A stretch of DNA of 64,000 bases from Blautia sp. Marseille-P3087 (lineage in GTDB: Bacteria; Bacillota; Clostridia; Lachnospirales; Lachnospiraceae): positions 3,233,097 to 3,297,096 of the forward strand of contig NZ_LT635539.1 in the NCBI RefSeq assembly GCF_900120195.1, in the 5' to 3' direction. Below the pieces are notes generated by a model, which did no database searches, was not told where the DNA came from, and saw only the letters and a list, made by a program, of their open reading frames with translations. Positions 17,119-25,420 of the stretch are shown here, in pieces. Position numbers and translations under genes: made by a program. Numbering within the stretch: position 1 is the stretch's first letter; every line of letters begins with the position of its first letter.

Positions 17119-17742
17119 GTGGAACAGACCGTATTACATAAAAAAGAACTGGAATATTTTTTTGTAGAGGAATCCTATGGAGGTAATCAGGATCTTTTTA
17201 CGGATGTGACTATGCGTGATGGAGGATGCGGTGCGATTGCAGCTTGTGAGAGCTGTATTTATTTTGCAAGAACAAATGATATGAGAAATCTTTATCCACA
17301 TCCGCTTCAGGAGATAAGCTGGAATGAGTATCATGATTTTGCTTACATTATGAAACATTATCTCTGTCCGAGACCAAATGGAATTGATACGCTGGAACTC
17401 TTTATGGAAGGCTTTGGGGAATACCTGAAAGATGTGAAGGACACACGGCTTCAGATGGAAGGATTTCACGGGACACATACATATGAGGAAGCTGTGCAGG
17501 CAGTAAAAACACAGATTGATGCAGCCTGTCCGATCCCATATCTGATGTTGAAGCATAAGAATGAAAAAGGAGCACTGGAGGATTATATCTGGCACTGGTT
17601 TATTCTGGCAGGATATGAGATAACAGAGGATGACCTTCTGGTAAAGGCAGTTTCCTATGGAGAGTACAAATGGTTCTCTTTAAGTGAGATGTGGGATACC
17701 GGATATGACAAAAAAGGCGGAATGATCTTGTATCATATATAG
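17119..17742 (+). CDS. C39-like (papain-fold) putative cysteine peptidase, cytoplasmic
   Basis: No close named family was recognised for this 207-residue protein. It shows the layout of a peptidase_C39-like domain. A nucleophile candidate is Cys37 in MRDGGCGAIAACES. PIPYLMLKHK is followed by a histidine candidate, His159, in YIWHWFILAGYE, and the C-terminal strand region ends in MILYHI. No signal peptide is seen. The GTG start follows GGGGGAA. It is the first gene of an operon with larB, larC and a patatin gene (54-base gap to larB), which suggests a maturation or processing role, though this is inference. Confidence 0.6.
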   Translation: MEQTVLHKKELEYFFVEESYGGNQDLFTDVTMRDGGCGAIAACESCIYFARTNDMRNLYPHPLQEISWNEYHDFAYIMKHYLCPRPNGIDTLELFMEGFGEYLKDVKDTRLQMEGFHGTHTYEEAVQAVKTQIDAACPIPYLMLKHKNEKGALEDYIWHWFILAGYEITEDDLLVKAVSYGEYKWFSLSEMWDTGYDKKGGMILYHI

Positions 17743-17795
17743 AACAGTCGGGAGGATGTGTGTAGCATGCTCCCTTGCTTTTAGGAGGTACAGAG

Positions 17796-18557
17796 TTGGA
17801 AACCAGAGAAATACTGACAAGATTTAAGAATGGGGAGCTTTCTATCGAGGAAGCAGAACATTATTTTCGTAAAGAACCGTTTGAAGTGATGGATGATTAT
17901 GCAAAGCTGGATTCACACAGAGAAATCAGAAATGGATTTCCGGAAGTGATCTTCTGCAGTGGAAAAGCTGATCAGCATTTTGTCCATATCTTTAAGAAGT
18001 TGTATGAGGATAATGGTGAAGTGTTTGGAACGAGAGCATCGAGACATCAGTATGAACTTGTGAAAGACCTTTTGCCGGATGTGGAATATGATGAACTGTC
18101 TCACATTATCAAGATAGAGAAGAAAGAAAAGGAGCATATCGGTAAGATTGCGGTATGTACGGCAGGAACTGCCGATATTGCAGTGGCAGAGGAAGCGGCT
18201 CAGACGGCAGAATATTTCGGCTCACATGTAGACAGAGTCTTTGATGTCGGAGTCAGTGGCATACACAGACTGTTTTCCAGACTGGAAGTGATTCAGGATG
18301 CCAACTGTGTGATCGCAGTTGCAGGTATGGAAGGTGCGCTTGCGAGTGTGCTTGGCGGACTTGTAGATAAACCGGTGATCGCGGTGCCGACTTCAGTGGG
18401 ATATGGTGCAAGTATGAACGGACTGTCTGCACTTCTGACGATGATCAATTCCTGCGCAAACGGAATTGCAGTAGTAAATATTGATAACGGATATGGTGCC
18501 GGATATATTGCGACGCAGATTAACCGTCTGGCAGCAAGAGAATATAACATAAAATAA
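17796..18557 (+). CDS. larB: LarB, pyridinium-3,5-biscarboxylate synthase for the nickel-pincer cofactor
   Basis: LarB carboxylates and hydrolyses nicotinic acid adenine dinucleotide in the first step of the nickel-pincer nucleotide cofactor of lactate racemase and related enzymes. The C-terminal PurE-like domain is seen in CTAGTADIAVAEEAAQTAEY, GVSGIHRLF and PTSVGYGASMNGLSALL. TTG 17796 is chosen: AGGAGGT (17783-17789) is well placed and the resulting 253 residues fit the family. larC follows after 17 bases. Confidence 0.9.
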   Translation: METREILTRFKNGELSIEEAEHYFRKEPFEVMDDYAKLDSHREIRNGFPEVIFCSGKADQHFVHIFKKLYEDNGEVFGTRASRHQYELVKDLLPDVEYDELSHIIKIEKKEKEHIGKIAVCTAGTADIAVAEEAAQTAEYFGSHVDRVFDVGVSGIHRLFSRLEVIQDANCVIAVAGMEGALASVLGGLVDKPVIAVPTSVGYGASMNGLSALLTMINSCANGIAVVNIDNGYGAGYIATQINRLAAREYNIK

Positions 18558-18574
18558 AACGGAATGGGAAGTAA

Positions 18575-19966
18575 ATGGGAAAAACATTATATTTAGAATG
18601 CTATTCAGGAATCAGTGGAGATATGACAGTGGCAGCGCTCCTTGATCTGGGAGCAGACAGAAAAGTACTGGAAGAAACTCTTCAAAGTCTTCCGGTTAAT
18701 GGATTTCGGACAGAAATTTCAAGAGTAAAAAAATCAGGGCTGGATGCATGTGATTTTAATGTGATTCTGGAACATGATAATCATGACCATGATATGGAAT
18801 ATCTGCATGGACATGACCATGATATGGAACATGACCATGATCACGAACATGCGCATGACACAGAACATCACCATGATCACGAACACACACATGCAGCAGA
18901 ACATCACCATCATGATCATGAACATGTACATGAGATGGGACATCATCACGATCATGAGCATACACATGAAAAAGAACATCACCATCTGCATGAGCATCGT
19001 GGAATGCAGGAGATCACAGAAATTATTCAGGGATCAGAAATGACAGACAGAGCTAAAAAGATGGCGCTGCATGTGTTTGATATTCTTGCACATGCGGAAT
19101 CAAAGGCTCATGGTGTAAATATAGAGGAAGTTCATTTTCATGAAGTAGGTGCCATTGATTCTATCGTGGATATCGCTGCGATTGCAGTCTGTATGGACAA
19201 TCTGGATATTACTGATGTGATCGTACCGGTTTTATATGAGGGAACCGGATTTATCCGCTGTCAGCATGGACAGATTCCGGTGCCTGTACCGGCAGTTGCA
19301 CACATTGCAGAGGATCATCACCTGAAACTGAAAATCACTGATATACAGGGCGAGCTGGTGACACCGACAGGTGCAGCTGTAGTGGCAGCTTTCTGCACAT
19401 CTGAAAAACTGCCGGAAGATTTTTCGATATTAAAGAGTGGACTTGGTGCGGGAAAAAGAGAATATCGCTGTCCTGGAATTCTCCGTGCAATGCTGATTCA
19501 GACAGAACCGGCAGATGCAAAACTGACAGATACTGTCTGGAAATTGGAGACGGACATTGATGACTGCAGTGGTGAAGTTATGGGACATGTACTAAAACTT
19601 CTCATGGCAAACGGGGCAAGAGAAGCACACTATATGCCGATCTATACAAAGAAAAACAGACCTGCATATACTCTGACAGTGATCTGTAAAGAGAAGGACA
19701 GAGAAAATCTGGAAAACCTGATTTTTGCAGAGACGACAACAATTGGTATCCGCAGAGGAAAAATGCAGCGTACAATCCTGAAAAGAGAGCTTTGTACATT
19801 TGAAACATTACTTGGCAGGGCAACGGTCAAGATTTGTACCCTGCCGGACGGACAGATAAGATGTTATCCTGAATACGACAGCGTGGCAGAACTGGCAGAG
19901 CGAAACCAGATCAGTTTCCACGAAGCATATGACAAGATCAGGGGCTATTGGACAACAGAGAGGTGA
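18575..19966 (+). CDS. larC: LarC, nickel-inserting cyclometallase with a His-rich insert
   Basis: LarC inserts nickel into the sulfur-bearing pyridinium nucleotide using CTP. The N-terminal SGISGDMTVAALLDLGA motif is at residues 11-27. A His-rich insert runs from about residue 67 to 142 with about 35 histidines in repeated HHHDHEHTH-like units, probably storing or delivering nickel. FHEVGAIDSIVDI follows. In lactobacilli this gene is split by a programmed frameshift; here both domains are in one frame of 463 residues. No larE or larA is seen in the window. Confidence 0.92.
   Translation: MGKTLYLECYSGISGDMTVAALLDLGADRKVLEETLQSLPVNGFRTEISRVKKSGLDACDFNVILEHDNHDHDMEYLHGHDHDMEHDHDHEHAHDTEHHHDHEHTHAAEHHHHDHEHVHEMGHHHDHEHTHEKEHHHLHEHRGMQEITEIIQGSEMTDRAKKMALHVFDILAHAESKAHGVNIEEVHFHEVGAIDSIVDIAAIAVCMDNLDITDVIVPVLYEGTGFIRCQHGQIPVPVPAVAHIAEDHHLKLKITDIQGELVTPTGAAVVAAFCTSEKLPEDFSILKSGLGAGKREYRCPGILRAMLIQTEPADAKLTDTVWKLETDIDDCSGEVMGHVLKLLMANGAREAHYMPIYTKKNRPAYTLTVICKEKDRENLENLIFAETTTIGIRRGKMQRTILKRELCTFETLLGRATVKICTLPDGQIRCYPEYDSVAELAERNQISFHEAYDKIRGYWTTER
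18768..19002 (+). repeat. Degenerate repeat encoding the LarC histidine-rich region
   Basis: Short CATGA-, CACCATGA- and GAACATCACCAT-type units recur in frame across this stretch. The unit encoding EHHHDHEHTH occurs at least three times with variations, so the number of copies is likely to vary between strains. Confidence 0.7.
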
Positions 19967-19975
19967 GACAGAACG

Positions 19976-20818
19976 ATGAAAACAGGACTTGTTTTGGAAG
20001 GCGGCGCAATGCGCGGAATTTACACAGCCGGTGTACTGGATGTGTTTTGGGAACAGGGAATACATTTCGATGGAGTGATCGGTGTTTCTGCAGGAGCACT
20101 CCATGGTTGCTCCTTTGTATCCGGGCAAAAAGGAAGAAGCCTTCGTTATTTCCAAAAATATCGGAATGATAAACATTTTATGAGCTGGTGGAGCTTTTTG
20201 CATACGGGTGAAGTAGTAGGAAAGCAGTTTTGTTACCATGATATTCCGGAACGGCTGGATCCGTTTGATTATGAGGCTTTTGCAAAATCTGATACAGCTT
20301 TTTATGTGACCTGTACGAATGTTGAGACGGGCAGGGCAGAATATATAAAAATTACTGACATGCTGAGCCAGATCGATGCCATGCGTGCGTCGGCTTCAAT
20401 GCCATATGTTTCAAGAATTGTTGATTATAAGGGAATGAAGCTCCTTGACGGCGGCTGCGCAGACAGTATTCCGGTCGAGGCATTCAAAAAGATGGGATAT
20501 GACCGGCTTGTGGTCGTTCTTACAAGAGAGGCAGGATTTGTCAAAAAGCCTGAGAATGTAAAAATGGCAGAGCTCCGTTATCATAAATATCCGGAGTTTG
20601 TGCATACACTGCAGAACAGGCATGTGGTATACAATCACAGTCTGGAAGTGCTGAAAAAAATGGAAAAAGCAGGCGAAACATTTGTGATTCAGCCGGATAA
20701 GAAGCTGGACATCAGCCGTATGGAAAGTAATGTGGAAGTGATCCGACAGACATACGATCTTGGCGGCAAAGATGCACGTATCCGCATGAAAGCACTGAAA
20801 GCCTGGATGGAACAGTAA
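19976..20818 (+). CDS. Patatin-like phospholipase family protein
   Basis: This 280-residue acyl hydrolase of the patatin fold uses a Ser-Asp dyad. The oxyanion loop is GGAMRGIYTAG (residues 9-19). The nucleophile Ser38 lies in GVSAG and the catalytic Asp158 in LLDGG. The cytoplasmic group that resembles E. coli YjjU has this length. It starts nine bases after larC, so it is part of the same operon. The substrate (phospholipid or another acyl ester) is unknown, as is any link to nickel cofactor synthesis. Confidence 0.88.
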   Translation: MKTGLVLEGGAMRGIYTAGVLDVFWEQGIHFDGVIGVSAGALHGCSFVSGQKGRSLRYFQKYRNDKHFMSWWSFLHTGEVVGKQFCYHDIPERLDPFDYEAFAKSDTAFYVTCTNVETGRAEYIKITDMLSQIDAMRASASMPYVSRIVDYKGMKLLDGGCADSIPVEAFKKMGYDRLVVVLTREAGFVKKPENVKMAELRYHKYPEFVHTLQNRHVVYNHSLEVLKKMEKAGETFVIQPDKKLDISRMESNVEVIRQTYDLGGKDARIRMKALKAWMEQ

Positions 20819-20858
20819 CTGGAACAGAATAAAGGTTGAGTTGAGATATAAATTTCAG

Positions 20859-20888
20859 TTGCATGCTGTAGTATTCTTCTGGTATAAT
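20859..20888 (+). promoter_or_regulatory. Promoter of the second alanine/glycine symporter
   Basis: TTGCAT (20859-20864) and TATAAT (20883-20888) are 18 bases apart. A terminator-like hairpin begins only about 20 bases after the expected transcription start. Confidence 0.65.
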
Positions 20889-20915
20889 CAGTTACATAAA
20901 TAAAAACGGCGTAAA

Positions 20916-20970
20916 AAGTACAAGGGTGTACAGCGCGCAGATTGCGTGAAGTACGTCCTTGTGCTTTTTT
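20916..20970 (+). promoter_or_regulatory. Attenuator-like hairpin in the symporter leader
   Basis: AAGTACAAGG (20916-20925) pairs with CCTTGTGCTT (20957-20966) with one mismatch. Inside, GTAC pairs with GTAC and CGCA with TGCG. A TTTTTT run follows. It sits between the promoter and the gene, and no second promoter is seen after it. A second small hairpin, CTGCC/GGCAG, lies at about 20994-21006. Confidence 0.6.
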
Positions 20971-21042
20971 CGTTGCCATGCATCCGAAGGAAGCTGCCAG
21001 TGGCAGGTTCTGTTGGTTGAAAAAAGCGAGGGAGGAAATAAT

Positions 21043-22422
21043 ATGGATGTAATAACAAACCTGATCAATCAGATTGATGCCTGGGTATGGGGCTGGTGGA
21101 TGATTCTTCTGCTTCTGGGTACACACATTTTTATGACGATCCGAACCGGAGTGATCCAGCGAAAAATTGGTACGGCAATTAAGCTGTCAGTTACGAAAGA
21201 TCCTGATGGAGAGGGGGAAGTCAGTCAGTTTGGTGCTCTGACGACAGCACTTGCTTCCACAATCGGTACAGGAAACATTATCGGTGTGGGAACGGCAATT
21301 GCCCTCGGTGGTCCCGGAGCAGTGCTGTGGTGCTGGCTTACCGGTGTGTTCGGTATTGCGACAAAATACAGTGAATCACTGATCGCAGTTAAATATCGTG
21401 TCAAAACAAAAGACGGTCGTATGCAGGGCGGTGCAATGTATGCACTCGAGCGTGGACTTCATATGAAATGGCTCGGATTGATCTTTGCCATTTTTGGCGG
21501 TTTTGCATCTTTTGGAATCGGATGTGCGACGCAGGTAAATGCAATTGCAACGGTCTGTCAGGAAAATCTTCACATTCCTCCGGCAGCGGTAGGAATTGCA
21601 GTAGCTGTACTGACTGCGCTGGTTATTTTCGGAGGAATCAAAGCAATCGCAAATGTCTGTGAAAAACTGGTTCCGTTTATGGCTGCATTTTATGTGATTG
21701 GCTGTTTTATCATTCTGTGCATCAACTATGATTTTATCATACCGGCAGTAGTGACGATCTGTAAGATGGCTTTTACACCCGGCGCAGCAGCAGGTGGTCT
21801 GGTAGGACGCGGAATTATGATGGCAATGCAGTATGGAATTGCAAGAGGTCTTTTTTCAAACGAGTCCGGTATGGGCTCGGCACCGATCGCAGCGGCAGCA
21901 GCACAGACGAGAAATCCGGTCCGTCAGGCTCTGGTTTCCAGTACAGGTACATTCTGGGATACCGTTGTTGTATGTCTGATGACAGGACTGGTACTCGTTA
22001 CCAGCATTATGAAAAATCCGGCGATCGATATGGGAGAAATCACGAATGGAGGTGTCCTGACGACGCTGGCATTTCAGCAGATTCCGGTTCTGGGTCCGGT
22101 CATTCTTGTGGTGGGAATTATTTCTTTTGCATACTCTACCGTGCTTGGATGGGCATATTACGGGGAACGTTGTGTGGAATATTTTGCCGGAAGAAAAGGC
22201 CTTGTGCCATATCGTGTCCTTTACATAGCGGTAGCTGTGATCGCACCGGTCATTTCACTGAATCTTGTCTGGACGATCGCGGATATTCTGAATGCGTTGA
22301 TGGCACTTCCGAACCTTGTGGCGGTATTGCTTTTGTCGAATGTGATCGTGGCGGAGACAAAAAAATATATCCATAATCTGGATGCCAGAGATGATACGGA
22401 GATTGAAATCATTGACCGCTGA
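21043..22422 (+). CDS. Sodium:alanine/glycine symporter (AGCS family), second copy
   Basis: This 459-residue membrane carrier is homologous to the gene at 10866. It shares STIGTGNIIGVGTAIALGGPGA, RGLFSNESGMGSAPIAAAAA and VLGWAYYGERC-type segments. The start is set by AGGGAGGAA before ATG 21043. It has no glycine riboswitch; its leader holds a short attenuator-like hairpin instead, so the two paralogues are controlled differently and may prefer different amino acids. Confidence 0.94.
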   Translation: MDVITNLINQIDAWVWGWWMILLLLGTHIFMTIRTGVIQRKIGTAIKLSVTKDPDGEGEVSQFGALTTALASTIGTGNIIGVGTAIALGGPGAVLWCWLTGVFGIATKYSESLIAVKYRVKTKDGRMQGGAMYALERGLHMKWLGLIFAIFGGFASFGIGCATQVNAIATVCQENLHIPPAAVGIAVAVLTALVIFGGIKAIANVCEKLVPFMAAFYVIGCFIILCINYDFIIPAVVTICKMAFTPGAAAGGLVGRGIMMAMQYGIARGLFSNESGMGSAPIAAAAAQTRNPVRQALVSSTGTFWDTVVVCLMTGLVLVTSIMKNPAIDMGEITNGGVLTTLAFQQIPVLGPVILVVGIISFAYSTVLGWAYYGERCVEYFAGRKGLVPYRVLYIAVAVIAPVISLNLVWTIADILNALMALPNLVAVLLLSNVIVAETKKYIHNLDARDDTEIEIIDR

Positions 22423-22451
22423 AAGATTAAGCGCTAATATAATAGTGAAAT

Positions 22452-22487
22452 AGCAAAACAGTCTGTGTGAAGCAGGCTGTTTTTGCT
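22452..22487 (+). terminator. Terminator after the second AGCS gene
   Basis: AGCAAAACAG pairs with CTGTTTTTGCT around an inner CTG/CAG pairing. The T-run of five is within the 3' arm. Confidence 0.65.
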
Positions 22488-22519
22488 GAAAAAATAACGC
22501 TAAGAAACAGGAGGAAAGA

Positions 22520-23239
22520 ATGGAAGAAGAGCACGGAATGAAAGTGATTGCAAGAATCCATAATGATTTTCCGACAAAATTCGGGATTCCGCATCAGAGC
22601 AACCGGCTGGATGCATTAAAGGCAAAGATTGTGTTTGAACCAGAATACCGGGTGCCGGAGGCATTTCGCGGACTGGAAGAATATGATTATATCTGGCTGA
22701 TCTGGCAGTTCTCTGAGACAGTCAGGGAGAACTGGTCCCCGACTGTCCGGCCGCCGAGGCTTGGTGGAAATACACGTATGGGTGTATTTGCCACGAGATC
22801 TCCATTTCGTCCAAACAGCATCGGGCTTTCTTCAGTGCGTCTCGAAAAAATAGAGCTGCATCCGGAATTGGGACCGGTTCTTCATATTTCAGGTGCGGAT
22901 CTTATGAACGGTACGCCGATCTATGATATCAAACCATATCTTCCTTACGTAGACAGCCACCCGGAAGTGAGAGGCGGTTTTACGGATAAAATAGAAGATT
23001 ACCGTCTGGAGGTGGAATTTCCGGAAACACTGATAGAGAAAGTACCGGCAGAGCAGAGAGAAGCTTTGGTGGAAGTGCTTTCCAACGATCCGCGTCCCCG
23101 TTATCAGAACAAACCGGATAAGATTTACGGGCTGGCATACGGCAGCAATGACATTCACTTTACAGTCAGAGAAAAGAAGCTTACAGTTTGTGATGTGACA
23201 GAATTAAAAGAATTCTTTGACAAACAAAACAATATATGA
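22520..23239 (+). CDS. trmO: tRNA m6t6A37 methyltransferase TrmO
   Basis: TrmO methylates N6-threonylcarbamoyladenosine at position 37 of threonine tRNAs, using S-adenosylmethionine. The 239-residue protein has the TsaA/VirR beta-barrel domain, with DFPTKFGIPHQ, IWLIWQFS, GVFATRSPFRPNSIGLSSV and the DIKPYLPYVDS segment. The C-terminal extension matches the E. coli-type length. AGGAGGAAAG precedes the ATG. The promoter of the next gene overlaps its last codons. Confidence 0.92.
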   Translation: MEEEHGMKVIARIHNDFPTKFGIPHQSNRLDALKAKIVFEPEYRVPEAFRGLEEYDYIWLIWQFSETVRENWSPTVRPPRLGGNTRMGVFATRSPFRPNSIGLSSVRLEKIELHPELGPVLHISGADLMNGTPIYDIKPYLPYVDSHPEVRGGFTDKIEDYRLEVEFPETLIEKVPAEQREALVEVLSNDPRPRYQNKPDKIYGLAYGSNDIHFTVREKKLTVCDVTELKEFFDKQNNI

Positions 23240-23307
23240 TAATATTTTATATACAGTTAGCGCAAGCTAACAGATGAAGACATTAAGCGGAACTATGCGT
23301 CCGCTTT
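23217..23307 (+). promoter_or_regulatory. Promoter and hairpin leader of the DUF2325 gene
   Basis: TTGACA (23217-23222), inside the end of trmO, and TAATAT (23240-23245) are 17 bases apart. The leader has GTTAGC-GCAA-GCTAAC (23256-23271), a GNRA-capped hairpin. It then has AAGCGGA (23285-23291) with TCCGCTT (23300-23306), a weak terminator-like hairpin before the gene. Confidence 0.6.
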
Positions 23308-23355
23308 ACTTTTAAAATACGAGTTAGTCAAAGATAACAAAAGGAGAGTGAATCT

Positions 23356-23637
23356 ATGAGTATCGTAATCGTAGGCGGAAATGAACGTATGGTATGTCAG
23401 TATGAGGATATCTGCAAAGGATATGGATGTAAGGCAAAAGTATTTGCAAAAGAAAAAGGAGCCATGAAGAAAAAAATCGGTGCACCGGATCTTCTGATTT
23501 TGTTTACAAGTACGGTTTCTCATAAAATGGTGAACTGTGCAGTGGAGGAAGCAAAGAAAAAATCCATACCGGTATGCAGATGTCACACTAGCAGCGCATC
23601 GGCTCTTGAGAACATTCTCCGCGAATATTGTGCATAA
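23356..23637 (+). CDS. DUF2325 domain-containing protein
   Basis: This small 93-residue protein begins SIVIVGGNERMVCQYEDICK, the hallmark of DUF2325, and contains ILFTSTVSHKMV and PVCRCHTSSASALE. The fold is expected to be Rossmann-like. The function is unknown; paralogues occur near stress or metal genes in other clostridia. AAAGGAGAG lies before the ATG. The conserved cysteines near the C-terminus could bind a metal or be redox-active. Confidence 0.85.
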   Translation: MSIVIVGGNERMVCQYEDICKGYGCKAKVFAKEKGAMKKKIGAPDLLILFTSTVSHKMVNCAVEEAKKKSIPVCRCHTSSASALENILREYCA

Positions 23638-23755
23638 AAAGCGAATTTTTATGTAATATTATAAAGAAACACTTGCAAAACCCCGAGGTTTTCAATAAAA
23701 TAAGAAACAGATTTTCTGACTGAAAAGAGAAAACAGAAGGGTGATAAGTATTATT

Positions 23756-25075
23756 ATGAAAAAAGTGGTAAAATTCGGAGGAAGCTCTCTGGCCAATGCA
23801 GAACAGTTTCAGAAGGTCGGAGATATCATCAGAAGCGATGAGAGCAGACGTTATGTGGTACCGTCCGCACCGGGAAAGAGATTTTCCGCAGACACAAAAG
23901 TAACTGATCTTCTGTATACATGCTATGGCAAAGCAGAAGCAGGAGAGGATTTCACAGATGTCCTTACGGAAATTAAGGGACGTTTTTATGAGATCATCAA
24001 AGGCTTGAATCTTGACCTGTCTCTTGAGGAGGAGTTCAGACAGATTGAAGCAGATTTTAAGGCACATGCAGGCAATGAATATGCAGCATCCCGTGGGGAA
24101 TTCCTGAACGGTAAAGTAATGGCTGCATATCTCGGATATGAATTTATTGATTCTGCAACCGTGATCCGTTTTGATAAAAATGGTAATTTCGATGCAGACA
24201 AAACAGATAAACTTTTAAGCAAGCGTTTCCAGAAATGCGAGAGAGCAGTTATTCCGGGATTCTATGGTGGTATGGAAGACGGAACTGTAAAGACATTCTC
24301 CCGTGGCGGATCGGATGTTACCGGTTCTCTGGTAGCAAAAGCTATCCATGCAGACATTTATGAGAACTGGACTGATGTTTCCGGATTCCTTGTCACAGAT
24401 CCGAGAATCGTCGATAATCCGGCAGTGATCGAAACAATTACATACAGAGAACTTCGTGAGCTTTCTTATATGGGTGCGACCGTTCTTCATGAAGATGCGA
24501 TCTTCCCGGTTCGTAAAGAAGGCATTCCGATCAATATCCGTAATACAAACCGTCCGGAAGATAAGGGAACCTTTATCGTAGAAAGCACCTGCCGCAAACC
24601 GAAATATGTGATCACCGGTATTGCAGGTAAGAAGGGCTTCTGTTCCATTAATATTGAGAAATCCATGATGAACAGTGAAATTGGTTTCGGAAGAAAGATT
24701 CTTCAGGTATTTGAAGATCAGGGAATAAGTTTTGAACATGTTCCTTCTGGAATCGACACAATGACTGTTTACGTTCATCAGGATGAATTCGAAGAAAAAG
24801 AGCAGCAGGTAATTGCAGGCATTCACAGAGCCGTTCAGCCGGATTTTGTAGAGATGGAATCTGATCTGGCGCTGATCGCAGTTGTGGGCCGTGGTATGAA
24901 GTCCCAGAGAGGAACTGCAGGCCGTGTATTCTCCGCACTGGCACATGCGCATGTCAATGTAAAAATGATCGATCAGGGATCCAGTGAGCTGAATATTATC
25001 ATTGGTGTGGAAAACAGAGATTTCGAAACTGCTGTAAAAGCAATTTACGATATTTTTGTCCTGACACAGATGTAA
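23756..25075 (+). CDS. Aspartate kinase (monofunctional)
   Basis: This enzyme phosphorylates aspartate, the entry step to lysine, threonine, methionine and diaminopimelate. The 439-residue protein has the amino-acid kinase start KKVVKFGGSSLANAEQF, GGSDVTGSLVAKAI, and two C-terminal ACT domains (from about residue 300, ending before FVLTQM) for feedback control. ATG 23756 is preferred over the in-frame GTG 23741, which overlaps the AAGGGTG ribosome site. No lysine riboswitch or T-box was seen in the 118-base gap upstream. Confidence 0.95.
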   Translation: MKKVVKFGGSSLANAEQFQKVGDIIRSDESRRYVVPSAPGKRFSADTKVTDLLYTCYGKAEAGEDFTDVLTEIKGRFYEIIKGLNLDLSLEEEFRQIEADFKAHAGNEYAASRGEFLNGKVMAAYLGYEFIDSATVIRFDKNGNFDADKTDKLLSKRFQKCERAVIPGFYGGMEDGTVKTFSRGGSDVTGSLVAKAIHADIYENWTDVSGFLVTDPRIVDNPAVIETITYRELRELSYMGATVLHEDAIFPVRKEGIPINIRNTNRPEDKGTFIVESTCRKPKYVITGIAGKKGFCSINIEKSMMNSEIGFGRKILQVFEDQGISFEHVPSGIDTMTVYVHQDEFEEKEQQVIAGIHRAVQPDFVEMESDLALIAVVGRGMKSQRGTAGRVFSALAHAHVNVKMIDQGSSELNIIIGVENRDFETAVKAIYDIFVLTQM

Positions 25076-25117
25076 GCAGGTAATATTTTTCAGATCTGAT
25101 TCAGGAGGATAAAGCAC

Positions 25118-25345
25118 ATGGTTGAAAGACATATCAGATTAAATGAAACAGAAGACGTAAAAGAATTTGTGAATGAGGCTGCCAAATGTGATTTTGATAT
25201 TGACATATCTTATAACAGAATTATCATTGATGCAAAATCCATTTTAGGTATTCTGAGCATGGATCTTACACGGGAACTGACAGTAAGATGCTACGGAGAG
25301 AGCAAGAGATTCAATGAAGTAATTGCAAAATTTGCCGTAGCATAG
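25118..25345 (+). CDS. HPr-like protein without the phosphoryl-accepting histidine
   Basis: The 75-residue protein has the HPr fold length. It also has a clear match to the HPr region around the regulatory serine (DAKSILGILSMDL). The N-terminal active-site loop, normally with a His before Ala-Arg-Pro, reads FVNEAAKCDFDIDI and has no histidine. It therefore cannot relay phosphate in the sugar phosphotransferase system in the usual way. It may be a Crh-like regulator. AGGAGG precedes the ATG. Confidence 0.8.
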   Translation: MVERHIRLNETEDVKEFVNEAAKCDFDIDISYNRIIIDAKSILGILSMDLTRELTVRCYGESKRFNEVIAKFAVA

Positions 25346-25358
25346 GTAAAAATGCGTG

Positions 25359-25391
25359 GGCGCATATTCCGGGAACGGGTATGCGCCTTTT
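25359..25391 (+). terminator. Terminator after the HPr-like gene
   Basis: GGCGCATA (25359-25366) pairs perfectly with TATGCGCC (25380-25387) and is followed by TTTT. Confidence 0.75.
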
Positions 25392-25420
25392 GCATTGCAG
25401 AGTAAGGAGGCAGAAACAGC

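Noticed and set aside
18768..19002. Direct repeats considered as a CRISPR-like array
   Set aside because: The units are short, in frame and coding (His-rich part of LarC), with no regular spacers and no cas genes. No CRISPR array was seen elsewhere in the window.
23638..23755. Lysine riboswitch or T-box upstream of aspartate kinase
   Set aside because: The gap is only 118 bases and shows just a small AAAACC/GGTTTT hairpin. The conserved cores of these elements are absent.
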